Below are positions 16,524-25,341 of a stretch of 64,000 bases of DNA, piece after piece (the first letter of the stretch is position 1; the number at the start of each line of letters is the position of its first letter). The position numbers and the translations under genes were made by a program. The stretch comes from Mesonia algae (GTDB lineage Bacteria > Bacteroidota > Bacteroidia > Flavobacteriales > Flavobacteriaceae), in NCBI RefSeq assembly GCF_003253545.1, contig NZ_QKYV01000001.1, forward strand, positions 186,001 through 250,000. The letters run 5' to 3'. Below the pieces are notes generated by a model. That model saw only the letters and a list, made by a program, of their open reading frames with translations. It searched no databases and had not been told where the DNA came from.

Positions 16524-16550
16524 AAAATCCGACTTTTTAAGTCGGATTTT
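16524..16550 (-). terminator. bidirectional terminator after the VOC gene
   Basis: AAAATCCGACTT (16524-16535) and AAGTCGGATTTT (16539-16550) form a perfect 12-bp stem with a 3-base loop. On the minus strand it follows the VOC gene stop by 22 bases. The rest of the 190-base gap (16383-16523) is AT-rich and holds the presumed aat promoter; I see no gene there. Confidence 0.85.
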
Positions 16551-16572
16551 CTGCTGAAAAAGCTTATAATTT

Positions 16573-16944
16573 TTAGATATGTTGATCGATTAAAATTACA
16601 TTTCCATCAGGGTCTTTTACAATTAAACTGCCAGGACCTTGGGTTTCTTTTTTCACTTCTTGTTCTAAAACAATATCACTTTCTTTTAAAGATTTTTCAA
16701 TCTCTCGAACATCATTATAGTTCTCTAAAGTTTGAGCGTTTTCATCCCATCCAGGATTAAAAGTAAGAATGTTAACTTCAAACATTCCTTGAAATAAACC
16801 AATGATCGCATTTTCATTCTTCATGATTAAATAGTTCATTTCTTCATTTCCGCCAAGGGCTTTAAAACCCAATTTTTCATAAAAGGCTTTAGATATTTGC
16901 AAGTCCTTTACATTTAAACTCATTGAAAATGCTCCTAGTTTCAT
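16573..16944 (-). CDS. VOC family (glyoxalase/bleomycin resistance-like) protein
   Basis: A small cytosolic protein of 123 residues with the paired beta-alpha-beta-beta-beta modules of the vicinal oxygen chelate fold. It opens with SMSLNVKDLQISKAFYEKLGF and closes with GPGSLIVKDPDGNVILIDQ. Members of this fold range from lyases to dioxygenases and binding proteins, and the specific role cannot be told. It is the last gene of a minus-strand run behind the DUF3127 and flavin reductase genes, 9 bases from the former. Confidence 0.85.
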   Translation of the reverse strand: MKLGAFSMSLNVKDLQISKAFYEKLGFKALGGNEEMNYLIMKNENAIIGLFQGMFEVNILTFNPGWDENAQTLENYNDVREIEKSLKESDIVLEQEVKKETQGPGSLIVKDPDGNVILIDQHI

Positions 16945-16953
16945 ATGCTTATT

Positions 16954-17328
16954 TTAGAAAGGAAGATCGTCGTGATCTTCTTCATTAAGATTAGTTGCTG
17001 GCTCAAATTGATCTGCTGGAGGAATTGGAGCGTTATTTTGAGAATTTCCTGCTTGTAAGTTCTCGATTCTCCAACCTTGGATAGAGTTGAAATATTTGGT
17101 TTCTCCTTGAGGGTTAACCCACTCTCTTCCTCTTAAGTTAATTCCTATTTTTACTGCTTGCCCTTCTTGGTAGCTATTTAGCAAATCACATTTATCTTGA
17201 ATAAATTCTACTAAAATATGTTGTGGGTATTGCTCTTCTGTCGTTACTACTACCTCTCTCTTTCTAAACCCGTTACTCCCGTAAGTTTTAGTCTCATCAA
17301 TCTTTTTAATCTTTCCTTGAACTTCCAT
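16954..17328 (-). CDS. DUF3127 domain protein (OB-fold-like)
   Basis: A protein of 124 residues beginning MEVQGKIKKIDETKTYGSNG, followed by RKREVVVTTEEQYPQHILVE and GINLRGREWVNPQGETKYFN. This is the conserved core of DUF3127, a Bacteroidota family thought to adopt an OB fold. The C-terminus is disordered and acidic (NEEDHDDLPF), recalling the acidic tail of single-stranded DNA-binding proteins. A nucleic-acid-binding role is inferred from this resemblance, not shown. It is between the flavin reductase and VOC genes with short spacers of 6 and 9 bases. Confidence 0.85.
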   Translation of the reverse strand: MEVQGKIKKIDETKTYGSNGFRKREVVVTTEEQYPQHILVEFIQDKCDLLNSYQEGQAVKIGINLRGREWVNPQGETKYFNSIQGWRIENLQAGNSQNNAPIPPADQFEPATNLNEEDHDDLPF

Positions 17329-17334
17329 AATTTA

Positions 17335-18210
17335 CTATTTATTTTTTGCTAATAATATCTTCCATGCACTCATTACTTCCTCTTTTTTAAGATATTCTTG
17401 AGCGATAGCATGAATTTTCTCTTCTGAACTCTCCTTAACGTAATCTACTAATTTATTTTCTGATAAAAATTCAGTAATTTCTGTTTCATCAGGTATGTTT
17501 TCTACATTGCCTAATTTACCTAAATCATTACCCGTTAAAATTGTACTTGTTCTAATACTTTGCGGAATATTATCTACCCCGATACCTAAAGTGGTTTGCG
17601 GCTTCGGAATTTCGAAAACACCCATATTTGCTCTAGAATACAGGTTTCCTCCCATTCTCGCAACTTGATCTAACTTATGCTGATCTATCTTTTCTCCTTC
17701 TGCCAACACATCTTCACTTACATGAATTCTCAACACTTCACAAATCACTAAATTTCCAGCTCCGCCTTTATCACCTAAAGGTTTTACTTCATTTACCTTG
17801 CATTCAAATTGAACCGGAGATTCTTTCACTCTAAAAGGTTTTACCACTTCAGATTCCTGCATGGTTAAACCTGTTTTTTCAAACTCATTAATACCGTCGG
17901 CATAATCTGTACTTGCCAAAGACATTTGTTGTACCATATCGTAATTCACGATATTAATTACAACTTCTTTATGATTTTTTACATTTTCTAACGTGTGCTT
18001 TTCTGAATCGTCTTTAATTCTTAATACGGGTGAAAAAACAAGAATTGGCGGATTTGCACTAAATACATTAAAAAAACTAAAAGGTGCCAAATTAGGTTCT
18101 CCTTTTTCATTTACGGTACTTGCAAAAGCTATTGGTCGAGGTCCAACAGCACTTACCATAAGTCCGTATGTTTTTTTAACAGGTACTTTTTTAGGATCTA
18201 TTGTGAGCAT
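17335..18210 (-). CDS. flavin reductase family protein
   Basis: A cytosolic FMN-binding split-barrel protein of 291 residues. The N-terminal 190 residues carry the flavin reductase-like core (SAVGPRPIAFASTVNEKG, LAPFSFFNVFSANPPILVFS, PVQFECKVNEVKPLG). The remaining 100 residues form a C-terminal extension (IPDETEITEFLSENK) whose role is unknown. Proteins of this group reduce or bind flavin and often serve a partner oxygenase, but none is adjacent. It heads a three-gene minus-strand operon and is preceded by a perfect -7 promoter box. Confidence 0.85.
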   Translation of the reverse strand: MLTIDPKKVPVKKTYGLMVSAVGPRPIAFASTVNEKGEPNLAPFSFFNVFSANPPILVFSPVLRIKDDSEKHTLENVKNHKEVVINIVNYDMVQQMSLASTDYADGINEFEKTGLTMQESEVVKPFRVKESPVQFECKVNEVKPLGDKGGAGNLVICEVLRIHVSEDVLAEGEKIDQHKLDQVARMGGNLYSRANMGVFEIPKPQTTLGIGVDNIPQSIRTSTILTGNDLGKLGNVENIPDETEITEFLSENKLVDYVKESSEEKIHAIAQEYLKKEEVMSAWKILLAKNK

Positions 18211-18226
18211 GTAAGTTTCTTTTCCG

Positions 18227-18234
18227 CAAAGATA
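18227..18234 (-). promoter_or_regulatory. predicted -7 promoter box of the flavin reductase operon
   Basis: On the minus strand the sequence is TATCTTTG, a perfect match to TAnnTTTG, 16 bases upstream of the ATG. The surrounding 13 bases AATTATCTTTGCG are identical to those in front of mfd (56056-56068). This points to a short leader and to shared promoter architecture. Confidence 0.55.
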
Positions 18235-18312
18235 ATTAATCTTGTGAGCAATGAAAAAATGAGCTTATATTTATAAAAAAGATTATATTTCAAATTCATT
18301 ATAGATTTTTAT

Positions 18313-19476
18313 ATGTTTTACTCGAAAGAGCGTAAATTTTTTAGGTGGTTTGTCACTTTATCTTCCATCATTATTATAGGTTTATTCTTATGGAATGTCT
18401 CTATCTTCTTTGATAAGATAAAAGAAGAAGAGCGTAATAAAATGGAAATTTTAGGAAGTGCCTATTCCGAAATTTCTAAAAGCAATAATGATGATAACAT
18501 CAATGATATTATTGTAGAAATATTGTCTACCAATAGCACTACTCCAATGATTGTATTTGGAGTAAATGATGAAAGTTATAGCTCTAGAAATATTGCCGAT
18601 GAAGAGATTAATTCTCCAGAGAAAAAGTTAGAGCTCATCGAGAGTTTTAAAGAACAATATCAACCCATAGAAGTTTACGATGGTGATACGTTAGTAAGCA
18701 TTGTTTATTATGGTTATTCAGATTTATTGATACGATTAAAGTACTTTCCTATTATTATAATTTTAATCATTTTACTATTCTTAGGAATCATTTACTACTT
18801 CTTTTCAACTTCAAAATCTCACGAACAAAGTCAGCTATGGGCGGGAATGGCTAAAGAAACTGCTCATCAAATAGGAACACCTTTGTCTTCTTTAGTAGGT
18901 TGGACAGAAATTTTAAGAAGTGAAAATGTTAATCCTTCCTATTTAGTAGAAATAGAAAAGGATGTAAGTAGGTTACAAACCATTACCGAACGCTTTTCTA
19001 AAATAGGCTCTTTACCTAAGCTACAACCCACAAATATCATAGAAGCTACTCAAGATTCTTATGATTATTTAAAAGCACGAACCTCAAAACTTATACATTT
19101 TGAGATAAAGCTTCCGCAGAAAGAGATTATGGTAGACCTTAATGAAGAACTTTATAGCTGGACTATAGAAAATCTTGTAAAAAATGCCATTGATGCCTTA
19201 AAAGGAAAAGGAGACATAAAAATTGAAATTAACGAAGAAACCAAATGGGTACAAATCTTAATTTCCGATAACGGTAAGGGTATCCCTAAAAGTCAGTTTA
19301 AAAAGATCTTTACACCTGGAGTAACCTCTAAAAAAAGAGGTTGGGGACTTGGTCTCTCTTTAGCTAAACGAATTATAGAAATCTATCATGAAGGCAGAAT
19401 TAAAGTACTTAAAAGCGAACTTAACCAAGGGACTACTTTTGAGATAAAACTTCTTAAGAAAACCGAAACCTCATAA
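18313..19476 (+). CDS. sensor histidine kinase (orphan)
   Basis: A membrane two-component sensor of 387 residues. The first helix at about 13-33 and second at about 143-166 enclose a roughly 110-residue periplasmic sensing region. The dimerisation/phosphoacceptor helix has His185 in MAKETAHQIGTPLSSLVGW, the HQxGTPLSS form common in Bacteroidota. The ATPase domain shows the N box (ENLVKNAIDAL), G1 (SDNGKGIP) and G2 (RGWGLGLSLAKRI). No response regulator is adjacent, so its partner must be elsewhere. A near-consensus -7 box TATATTTC lies at 18284-18291. The gene meets the lipoprotein gene tail to tail with two bases between. Confidence 0.9.
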   Translation: MFYSKERKFFRWFVTLSSIIIIGLFLWNVSIFFDKIKEEERNKMEILGSAYSEISKSNNDDNINDIIVEILSTNSTTPMIVFGVNDESYSSRNIADEEINSPEKKLELIESFKEQYQPIEVYDGDTLVSIVYYGYSDLLIRLKYFPIIIILIILLFLGIIYYFFSTSKSHEQSQLWAGMAKETAHQIGTPLSSLVGWTEILRSENVNPSYLVEIEKDVSRLQTITERFSKIGSLPKLQPTNIIEATQDSYDYLKARTSKLIHFEIKLPQKEIMVDLNEELYSWTIENLVKNAIDALKGKGDIKIEINEETKWVQILISDNGKGIPKSQFKKIFTPGVTSKKRGWGLGLSLAKRIIEIYHEGRIKVLKSELNQGTTFEIKLLKKTETS

Positions 19477-19478
19477 AT

Positions 19479-20303
19479 TTACTTCTTAAAAACCTCTTTA
19501 CTTAGATCATTATTAAATTGAATATTAGTCCAATTCACAGTCGTCCAAGGACCTTCTGTGATCGCTGCATCCCAAGTAGATTTTTTGTACGTACGCTTAG
19601 CTGGAATTAGCATACCATCAACTTCATCATAATCCAATATCATTAAATATGGGGTTTCAATCACTCCAAAATCAGCTACAGTAAAAAGAAATTGATCTAC
19701 CATAGAGGTTTCTTTATTTATGTATAACTGATAGATATCGGTAGGTTGATTATCATCTGAATTAAATGTGATTTTCACAATATCATACTCAGCTTCATTT
19801 ATTGTTTCTTCTTTAACAAATTCATAGTTTACGCTAGAGTCTAATAGCTTTTGAAACATAGCAAACCAATAGAAATTAGTAGGTCTATTAAAAGCAACTT
19901 TTTTTAAACGTTTTTCATCCTGTACAACTTCTCCATTATGTTTTAGCCAATATTCATCTCCGTCAAATCCTTGTTCAATCTGTCCTTCAAGATCGGGAAA
20001 TGTTCTTTCGTGATGCTCGTACGATCCATAAGACAGCTCACCATCAAAAATATATTTCTCTGTAGAAATATCAGATTTTCCATCTGCAGTCGTATACGTA
20101 TAAGTGTAGACCACATCTTCTTTATCTAATAATGTTTGGTAATCTCCTACTTCATTAACCATAGTAGAAACTAACTCATGTCCTTTATTTTTAAAAGACT
20201 TTGAGGTCTTTTCCTCTAATTTTGACTCTTTCTTGTCATTACAAGACATTAATAAAACACTTAAAAGAATAACTATTAATGGCGTTGTTTTCATTCTATT
20301 CAT
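19479..20303 (-). CDS. lipoprotein, probably DUF6503 family
   Basis: A lipoprotein of 274 residues. The signal sequence ends in the lipobox LLMSC with Cys21, followed by a Lys/Glu-rich linker. The mature domain has paired strands (VDQFLFTVADFGVIETPYLM, YDIVKITFNSDDNQPTDIY) that recall the LolA/LppX-like half-barrel fold. I believe this matches DUF6503, but that name is from memory. The start is ambiguous between ATGs at 20303 and 20294; both leave the signal intact. An inverted repeat lies 24-48 bases upstream. Confidence 0.75.
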   Translation of the reverse strand: MNRMKTTPLIVILLSVLLMSCNDKKESKLEEKTSKSFKNKGHELVSTMVNEVGDYQTLLDKEDVVYTYTYTTADGKSDISTEKYIFDGELSYGSYEHHERTFPDLEGQIEQGFDGDEYWLKHNGEVVQDEKRLKKVAFNRPTNFYWFAMFQKLLDSSVNYEFVKEETINEAEYDIVKITFNSDDNQPTDIYQLYINKETSMVDQFLFTVADFGVIETPYLMILDYDEVDGMLIPAKRTYKKSTWDAAITEGPWTTVNWTNIQFNNDLSKEVFKK

Positions 20304-20326
20304 TTTCTTGAAATTTATGATTAAGT

Positions 20327-20351
20327 AGTTAGCAAAGAAAATTTGCTAACT
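20327..20351. promoter_or_regulatory. inverted repeat upstream of the lipoprotein gene (operator or weak terminator)
   Basis: AGTTAGCAAA and TTTGCTAACT form a perfect 10-bp inverted repeat with a 5-base spacer. It lies between the HIT gene stop and the lipoprotein start on the minus strand. No convincing T-run follows in that direction, so it may be an operator as readily as a terminator. A TTTG within it and TAAATTTC downstream (minus strand) resemble -33 and -7 elements with a rather short 15-base spacing. Confidence 0.45.
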
Positions 20352-20368
20352 TTTAAAATAAGTTGTAT

Positions 20369-20758
20369 TTAAAAATTAGCTGCTATTTGTTTCGCTAATT
20401 TCTCCATTTCATCACTACTCATTTTTATTTTACGTTCAAAGCGGATGTCATCCATTTCTTGTAACGGGATTAAATGTACGTGAACGTGAGGCACTTCTAA
20501 GCCAACCACAGACATCCCAATACGTTTACACGGAATTGTTTTCCGTAAAGCTAAAGCTACTTTTCTAGAGAACTTCATGAGATTTTGGTAAGTTTCTTCA
20601 TCTAAATCGAACAGTTTATTAACCTCCTTTTTCGGAATACAAAGGGTATGACCTTTTGCATTTGGGTTAACATCTAAAAAAGCTAGAAATTCATCGGTTT
20701 CAGCAACCTTATTTGCTGGTAATTCTCCGTTGATAATTTTTGTGAATATCGTTGACAT
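20369..20758 (-). CDS. HIT family protein (histidine triad hydrolase)
   Basis: A small cytosolic nucleotide-binding hydrolase of 129 residues. The histidine triad HVHVHLIP is near residue 98, preceded by the N-terminal FLAFLDVNPNAKGHTLCIPK segment typical of Hint-like proteins. Hint enzymes hydrolyse purine nucleoside phosphoramidates, but the physiological substrate is uncertain. It is 25 bases downstream of the permease gene on the same strand and is likely co-transcribed with it. Confidence 0.92.
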   Translation of the reverse strand: MSTIFTKIINGELPANKVAETDEFLAFLDVNPNAKGHTLCIPKKEVNKLFDLDEETYQNLMKFSRKVALALRKTIPCKRIGMSVVGLEVPHVHVHLIPLQEMDDIRFERKIKMSSDEMEKLAKQIAANF

Positions 20759-20783
20759 ATATTTTTATTTTAAAGGTATAAAA

Positions 20784-21896
20784 TTAAGTTCTTACATCTA
20801 AAGCGTCTCGTAAAGCATTCCCAATTAACATAAATGCCATAACTAAGCTCATAATTGCTAAGCCCGGAATAATGGCTAGATATGGCTTTCCTAGAATAAT
20901 GTAACTGTAATGATCTTTTATCATTCCACCCCAACTTGGCATAGGAGGTTGTGCTCCAATACCTAAAAAGCTTAAACCGCTTTCCACCAAAATAGCAGCG
21001 GCAAAATTTGCTGCTGAAATCACAATAACGGGAGCGATTATATTAGGAATAATATGTTTTTGAATGATTCTAAAATTACTAAACCCTAAGGCTTTTGCAG
21101 CAGTTACATACTGTAGTTTTTTCACTCCAAGTACTTGGCCACGTACGACTCTCGCTACTTCTACCCACATAGTGAGTCCTACCGCTATAAAAACCTGCCA
21201 AAAACCTTTACCTAAAGCAAGTGTAATTGCTATTACCAACAACAAGGTAGGAATGGACCAAGTAACATTGATAAGCCACATAATGGCTTGATCTATTTTA
21301 CCACCGTAATATCCCGCAATAGCTCCTAAAGAAATACCTATGACTAATGAAATAAAAACAGCTACAAACCCAATGGATAAAGAAATTCTAATTCCCACCA
21401 ACATTCTACTCAACATATCCCGTCCGTATTTGTCGGTTCCTAAAAGAAATGTCTTCTGCCGAATAAACTGTTCTTCTACATGTTGCCAAGAATCTACACC
21501 TTTAAAATCTTCTTTTAACGTATAGGTCTTTGCTAATCCCTCTATTCCTTCACCTGTATAAGGTGCTGCATAAAGAGTATCATTACTTATTTTGTAATTG
21601 GTAATTGGAATCTCTGCGGAAGAAATATTCTCCCCAAAGAAAAAAGAAGAAATAGCAGATTGAGAAGAAGTTTCTATAGGAAAACTCAACATTTTCACTG
21701 AAAACCCAGGGTTTTTAGAATGTATAGATAAATGCATTTGGTTAGCATTCGCCGTATCATCTGGAGCAAGAGTGTAGGCAAAAACAGCCAAAAGCAAACA
21801 AAAAACTACAAACCAGAAACTTAAAACGCCCCAAAAGTTTTTTTTAAACTTTTGGAGCGCTAAATGGGTTAATGAACTAGATTTCTTTTTATTCAT
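20784..21896 (-). CDS. ABC transporter permease, OppC/DppC type, with enlarged periplasmic loop
   Basis: The second membrane subunit of a peptide/nickel-type ABC importer; 370 residues. TM1 is at about 22-44. The motif LGTDKYGRDMLSR (152-164) precedes five further helices. The coupling EAA-type loop is EVARVVRGQVLGVKKLQYVT and AAKALGFSNFRIIQKHIIPN. The stretch between TM1 and the LGTD motif is about 105 residues, where usual OppC proteins have 30-50, so there is an inserted periplasmic segment. No OppB, ATPase or binding-protein gene is adjacent, so the partners must be elsewhere. It lies 6 bases after the protease gene on the same strand. Confidence 0.88.
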   Translation of the reverse strand: MNKKKSSSLTHLALQKFKKNFWGVLSFWFVVFCLLLAVFAYTLAPDDTANANQMHLSIHSKNPGFSVKMLSFPIETSSQSAISSFFFGENISSAEIPITNYKISNDTLYAAPYTGEGIEGLAKTYTLKEDFKGVDSWQHVEEQFIRQKTFLLGTDKYGRDMLSRMLVGIRISLSIGFVAVFISLVIGISLGAIAGYYGGKIDQAIMWLINVTWSIPTLLLVIAITLALGKGFWQVFIAVGLTMWVEVARVVRGQVLGVKKLQYVTAAKALGFSNFRIIQKHIIPNIIAPVIVISAANFAAAILVESGLSFLGIGAQPPMPSWGGMIKDHYSYIILGKPYLAIIPGLAIMSLVMAFMLIGNALRDALDVRT

Positions 21897-21902
21897 TTAA
21901 CT

Positions 21903-24068
21903 TTAGTCTTTGATCGTTGCCATCTTAGACTTTTTAATATTATTTAGTTTCAGATCTTCAAGTACGTGAATAGCCTCTTCTACATATACATCTTTACTTA
22001 AATTCTCGTGCCAACGGGTTCTTTTTTCCGCTAAGGTAGTATCTGTTTTAAACAGCTCTACTTCGTAAGGCAATGAAGTGAAAGTTAAATCGCTATTGTA
22101 ATCATTAATTACATCAAAGCGTTCTGCTTTTTTCTCGCTTTCTTCAATTTGCGACTTATATTCCTCATAGTTTAAACTAAAAGTTTCAACCCCACGTTGT
22201 TCTTTAATCCACTGAGCACTTTCATCGATAAGCTTTAATTGTTCATTTTTAGCCATTCGTTTTTTACTACTTTCAATGGTTTCTTCAAAACCAATATAAC
22301 CATCCCAAATCTCATAATCTGCAGAATCAATTTGATCCCAAGGTAAAGGATTATCCATATCTTTTTCTCCTAAATCGATATAGCTATAACGGTCTGGAAC
22401 TACTACATCACTTTTCACTCCTTCTAACTGAGTAGATCCTCCATTAACTCTATAGAACTTTTGTCTAGTAATTTTTAAAGCTCCCATATCTCCTAAATCG
22501 CTATTTCTCATCCAACGATTAAGATCTACAACACCTTGTACAGTTCCTTTACCATAGGTTTGCTTGCCTCCTATAATAATAGCTCTTTTATAATCTTGCA
22601 TTGCTGCAGCTAAAATTTCTGAAGCAGAAGCTGATAATTCATTCACCAAAATCACTAGAGGTCCGTCCCATAAAATAGAATCGTCTGTATCTGGTAATAC
22701 TTCTACTTTATTATCTCCAGAACGTACTTGCACTATAGGTCCTTCTTTAATGAATAAACCAGCAATATCAACTACGGCAGATAAAGATCCTCCTCCGTTA
22801 TTTCTTAGGTCTATAACAAGACCATCCATATTTTCTTTCTTAAGGGCTATGATTTCTTTTTCAATGTCTGAAGCTGCATTTCTATTTTTTCTATTCTCCA
22901 TATCAAAATAGAATTTTGGCAGGTTAATCAAACCATAATTCTTTCCTTCCTTTTCAACCATAGAGCTTTTAGCGTAGGTTTCTTCAATCTCTACTACGTC
23001 TCTAATGATTTCAATATCTTCAATAGAACCACTTACTTTTTTTACCGTGAGAACAACTTTTGTACCTTTTGGCCCTTTGATTAAGCTAACCGCATCGTCT
23101 AAAGGCATCCCTATAAGGCTTACAGACTCTTCTTCGTCTTCTTGTTTTACTTTTTGAATAATATCTCCTACTTCCAATTCTTCTCCTCTCCAAGCTGGAC
23201 CTCCAGAAATAACATCTACAATTTTAATCTCGTCCATTCTTTTTTGAAGACGTGCTCCTATTCCTTCTAAACTACCAGACATTTGAATATCAAAACGTTC
23301 TTTATCTTCTGGAGCAAAGTAGAAAGTATGAGGATCAAACTCTTCTACAATGGCATTAATATAAAGAGAAAACCAATCTTTTCTTTCTAAATCATCATTA
23401 AGGCTGTAAAATTCATCTAAAGATTGTTTTGTAGTTTCTCTAGCTTCTTTCTCTAACTCTTTATCGCTCTTAGGCTGGTAAGATTCATCATCTTCTACCT
23501 TTTTATCTTCTTGCTCTTTTAAATCGTAAAATGTAGAAAGTGCAGAAAATTTGAGTTGAGTTCTCCATCTTTCTTTTAATTCTTTCTTATTAGAAGCATA
23601 CTCTAAATCATCATAATTAGTATTGATGCTTTCCTTTTCAGAAAAATCAAATGGTTTCTCTAGCAATTCTGCATAAAAGTCTTTTGTGTCTTCTAAACGC
23701 TCTTGTAATCTATTATAAGTAAGGTTGAAAAAGTCAATTTTATGAGCTAAAATTTCGTCATCGATTTTGTTTTTAGAAGATTCAAAATCTTTTAAATCAC
23801 TCTTTAAAAAATATCGCTTACGCGGATCAATTCCGTTAAGGTAATCTTTATAAACTTCCTGTGAGAATTCATCATTAATATCCTTTGGACTGTAATGACC
23901 TTGCGTTAATACAAAAGATATAAGTTCGATAAGCACCTCATCTTTATCTGAATCTCCGTCAGTTTCTATTTTGTTAGTTGTAAAACTGCAAGAAGCAACA
24001 GCTAGCAACAACCCTAACAAGAAAATTTTATAGTTCCTTTTCATAAATCTTTTTATTTTCATTAGCAT
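21903..24068 (-). CDS. carboxy-terminal processing (tail-specific) protease, Prc type, lipoprotein
   Basis: A periplasmic, lipid-anchored serine protease of family S41, up to 721 residues. The signal peptide ends in a lipobox (LLLAVASCS). Residues of about 230-330 hold a PDZ domain (LEGIGARLQ, VGDIIQKV, GPKGTKVVL). The S41 catalytic core has the serine in ELSASASEIL near 475 and the lysine in GGKQTYGKGTVQG near 503. The C-terminal 150 residues match the Prc-specific domain. Prc trims lipoproteins and cell-wall enzymes at their C-termini. The start could be ATG 24068 or the later ATG near 24044 (MKRNYKIFLL), which gives a more standard signal. Confidence 0.92.
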   Translation of the reverse strand: MLMKIKRFMKRNYKIFLLGLLLAVASCSFTTNKIETDGDSDKDEVLIELISFVLTQGHYSPKDINDEFSQEVYKDYLNGIDPRKRYFLKSDLKDFESSKNKIDDEILAHKIDFFNLTYNRLQERLEDTKDFYAELLEKPFDFSEKESINTNYDDLEYASNKKELKERWRTQLKFSALSTFYDLKEQEDKKVEDDESYQPKSDKELEKEARETTKQSLDEFYSLNDDLERKDWFSLYINAIVEEFDPHTFYFAPEDKERFDIQMSGSLEGIGARLQKRMDEIKIVDVISGGPAWRGEELEVGDIIQKVKQEDEEESVSLIGMPLDDAVSLIKGPKGTKVVLTVKKVSGSIEDIEIIRDVVEIEETYAKSSMVEKEGKNYGLINLPKFYFDMENRKNRNAASDIEKEIIALKKENMDGLVIDLRNNGGGSLSAVVDIAGLFIKEGPIVQVRSGDNKVEVLPDTDDSILWDGPLVILVNELSASASEILAAAMQDYKRAIIIGGKQTYGKGTVQGVVDLNRWMRNSDLGDMGALKITRQKFYRVNGGSTQLEGVKSDVVVPDRYSYIDLGEKDMDNPLPWDQIDSADYEIWDGYIGFEETIESSKKRMAKNEQLKLIDESAQWIKEQRGVETFSLNYEEYKSQIEESEKKAERFDVINDYNSDLTFTSLPYEVELFKTDTTLAEKRTRWHENLSKDVYVEEAIHVLEDLKLNNIKKSKMATIKD

Positions 24069-24263
24069 TCTATCAATATAGCATTAAAAATTATGCCATT
24101 TATCATTAATCGTTTTGATTTTTTGTATGTTCTCGAAAGATCGACCTAAATTAATATTTTTTTCGTAGGTGCACAGCTAAAATCCTGTTAAGTTGTTGGA
24201 AGCTTATTTTTCTGATGGATCTAGATTGTTTTTAATTCTGTATTTTAGCGTAAAAATTCTTCC

Positions 24264-25046
24264 ATGTCAAAGAAAAAGCCACTTATTTTAGTTACCAATG
24301 ATGATGGTATTACTGCTCCAGGAATAAGACATCTTATTTCTATTATGAAAAAGATTGGAGACGTAGTTGTAATAGCTCCCGATAGCCCTCAAAGTGGAAT
24401 GGGACACGCAATTACTCTTAATGATAATTTATATTGTGACCCTGTAAAGTTAGAAGAAACAGAGGATCACAAGGAGTATAGTTGTTCTGGAACTCCTGCA
24501 GATTGCGTAAAAATCGCAAAACAAGAAATTTTAAAACGCAAACCAGATTTATGCGTAAGCGGTATTAACCACGGTTCTAACTCTTCTATTAATGTAATTT
24601 ACTCAGGAACGATGAGCGCCGCAGTAGAAGCGGGTACCGAAGGTATTCCTGCTATAGGGTTTTCTCTATTAGATTACTCTCTTTCTGCTAATTTTGAACC
24701 TACCACAAAATTTATTGAAACCATAGTAAATAATGTTTTAGAAAACGGACTTCCAAAAGGAGTGGTTCTCAATGTTAATATCCCTAAACTTTCTGCAAAA
24801 GAAATTAAAGGAATTAAAGTGTGTAGGCAAGCAAAAGCGCATTGGGTAGAAGAGTTTGATAAAAGAACCAATCCACAAGGCAGAGATTATTACTGGCTTA
24901 CAGGTAAGTTTGTAAATGAAGATAAAGGAGAGGATACCGATGAATGGGCTTTAGAAAACGGATATGTTTCTGTAGTTCCGGTTCAATTTGATTTAACAGC
25001 ACACCATTCTATACAAGAATTAAACAGTTGGCAACTCAATGATTAA
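24264..25046 (+). CDS. surE: 5'/3'-nucleotidase SurE
   Basis: A cytosolic metal-dependent nucleoside-monophosphate phosphatase involved in stress survival; 260 residues. The metal-binding LVTNDDGITAPGI is at residues 9-21, followed by PDSPQSGMGHAIT, CSGTPADCVK and SGINHGSN, which complete the active site. The 195-base gap upstream (24069-24263) contains no gene; it should hold the divergent promoters of surE and prc, and TATTTTAG just before surE is one mismatch from the -7 consensus. It overlaps the next small gene by eight bases. Confidence 0.95.
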   Translation: MSKKKPLILVTNDDGITAPGIRHLISIMKKIGDVVVIAPDSPQSGMGHAITLNDNLYCDPVKLEETEDHKEYSCSGTPADCVKIAKQEILKRKPDLCVSGINHGSNSSINVIYSGTMSAAVEAGTEGIPAIGFSLLDYSLSANFEPTTKFIETIVNNVLENGLPKGVVLNVNIPKLSAKEIKGIKVCRQAKAHWVEEFDKRTNPQGRDYYWLTGKFVNEDKGEDTDEWALENGYVSVVPVQFDLTAHHSIQELNSWQLND

Positions 25047-25338
25047 GAAAGAGATTTTTATTGGTTTTTTGATAGGCTTATTAGCCACTTGCGCAGGAGT
25101 ATTTTTATATTCTACGCTATTTTTAAATCCAGATTTGATGGAATCTTTAAAAATAGCGCAATCTAATAATCGTTTAGGAAGTGTTATTGCCCTCGGAGCA
25201 ATTCTTAATTTTCTTCCTTTTTTTGTTTTTTTAAAGAAAAACAAAATTTACAGAGCTAGAGGAGTTATTATTTTTACCATTCTTACTGGGATTTTAATTG
25301 CCCTTATTAACTTTAATGTCATCGGACCAATTTTATAA
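25039..25338 (+). CDS. small membrane protein of unknown function
   Basis: A protein of 99 residues with three hydrophobic helices (about 7-28, 46-65 and 74-95) and a short loop LNPDLMESLKIAQSNNRLGS. I recognise no named family. It overlaps surE by eight bases and ends three bases before lpxB, so all three are translated from one message. The tight packing next to lpxB suggests, but does not show, a role at the inner membrane. Confidence 0.78.
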   Translation: MIKKEIFIGFLIGLLATCAGVFLYSTLFLNPDLMESLKIAQSNNRLGSVIALGAILNFLPFFVFLKKNKIYRARGVIIFTILTGILIALINFNVIGPIL

Positions 25339-25341
25339 ATT

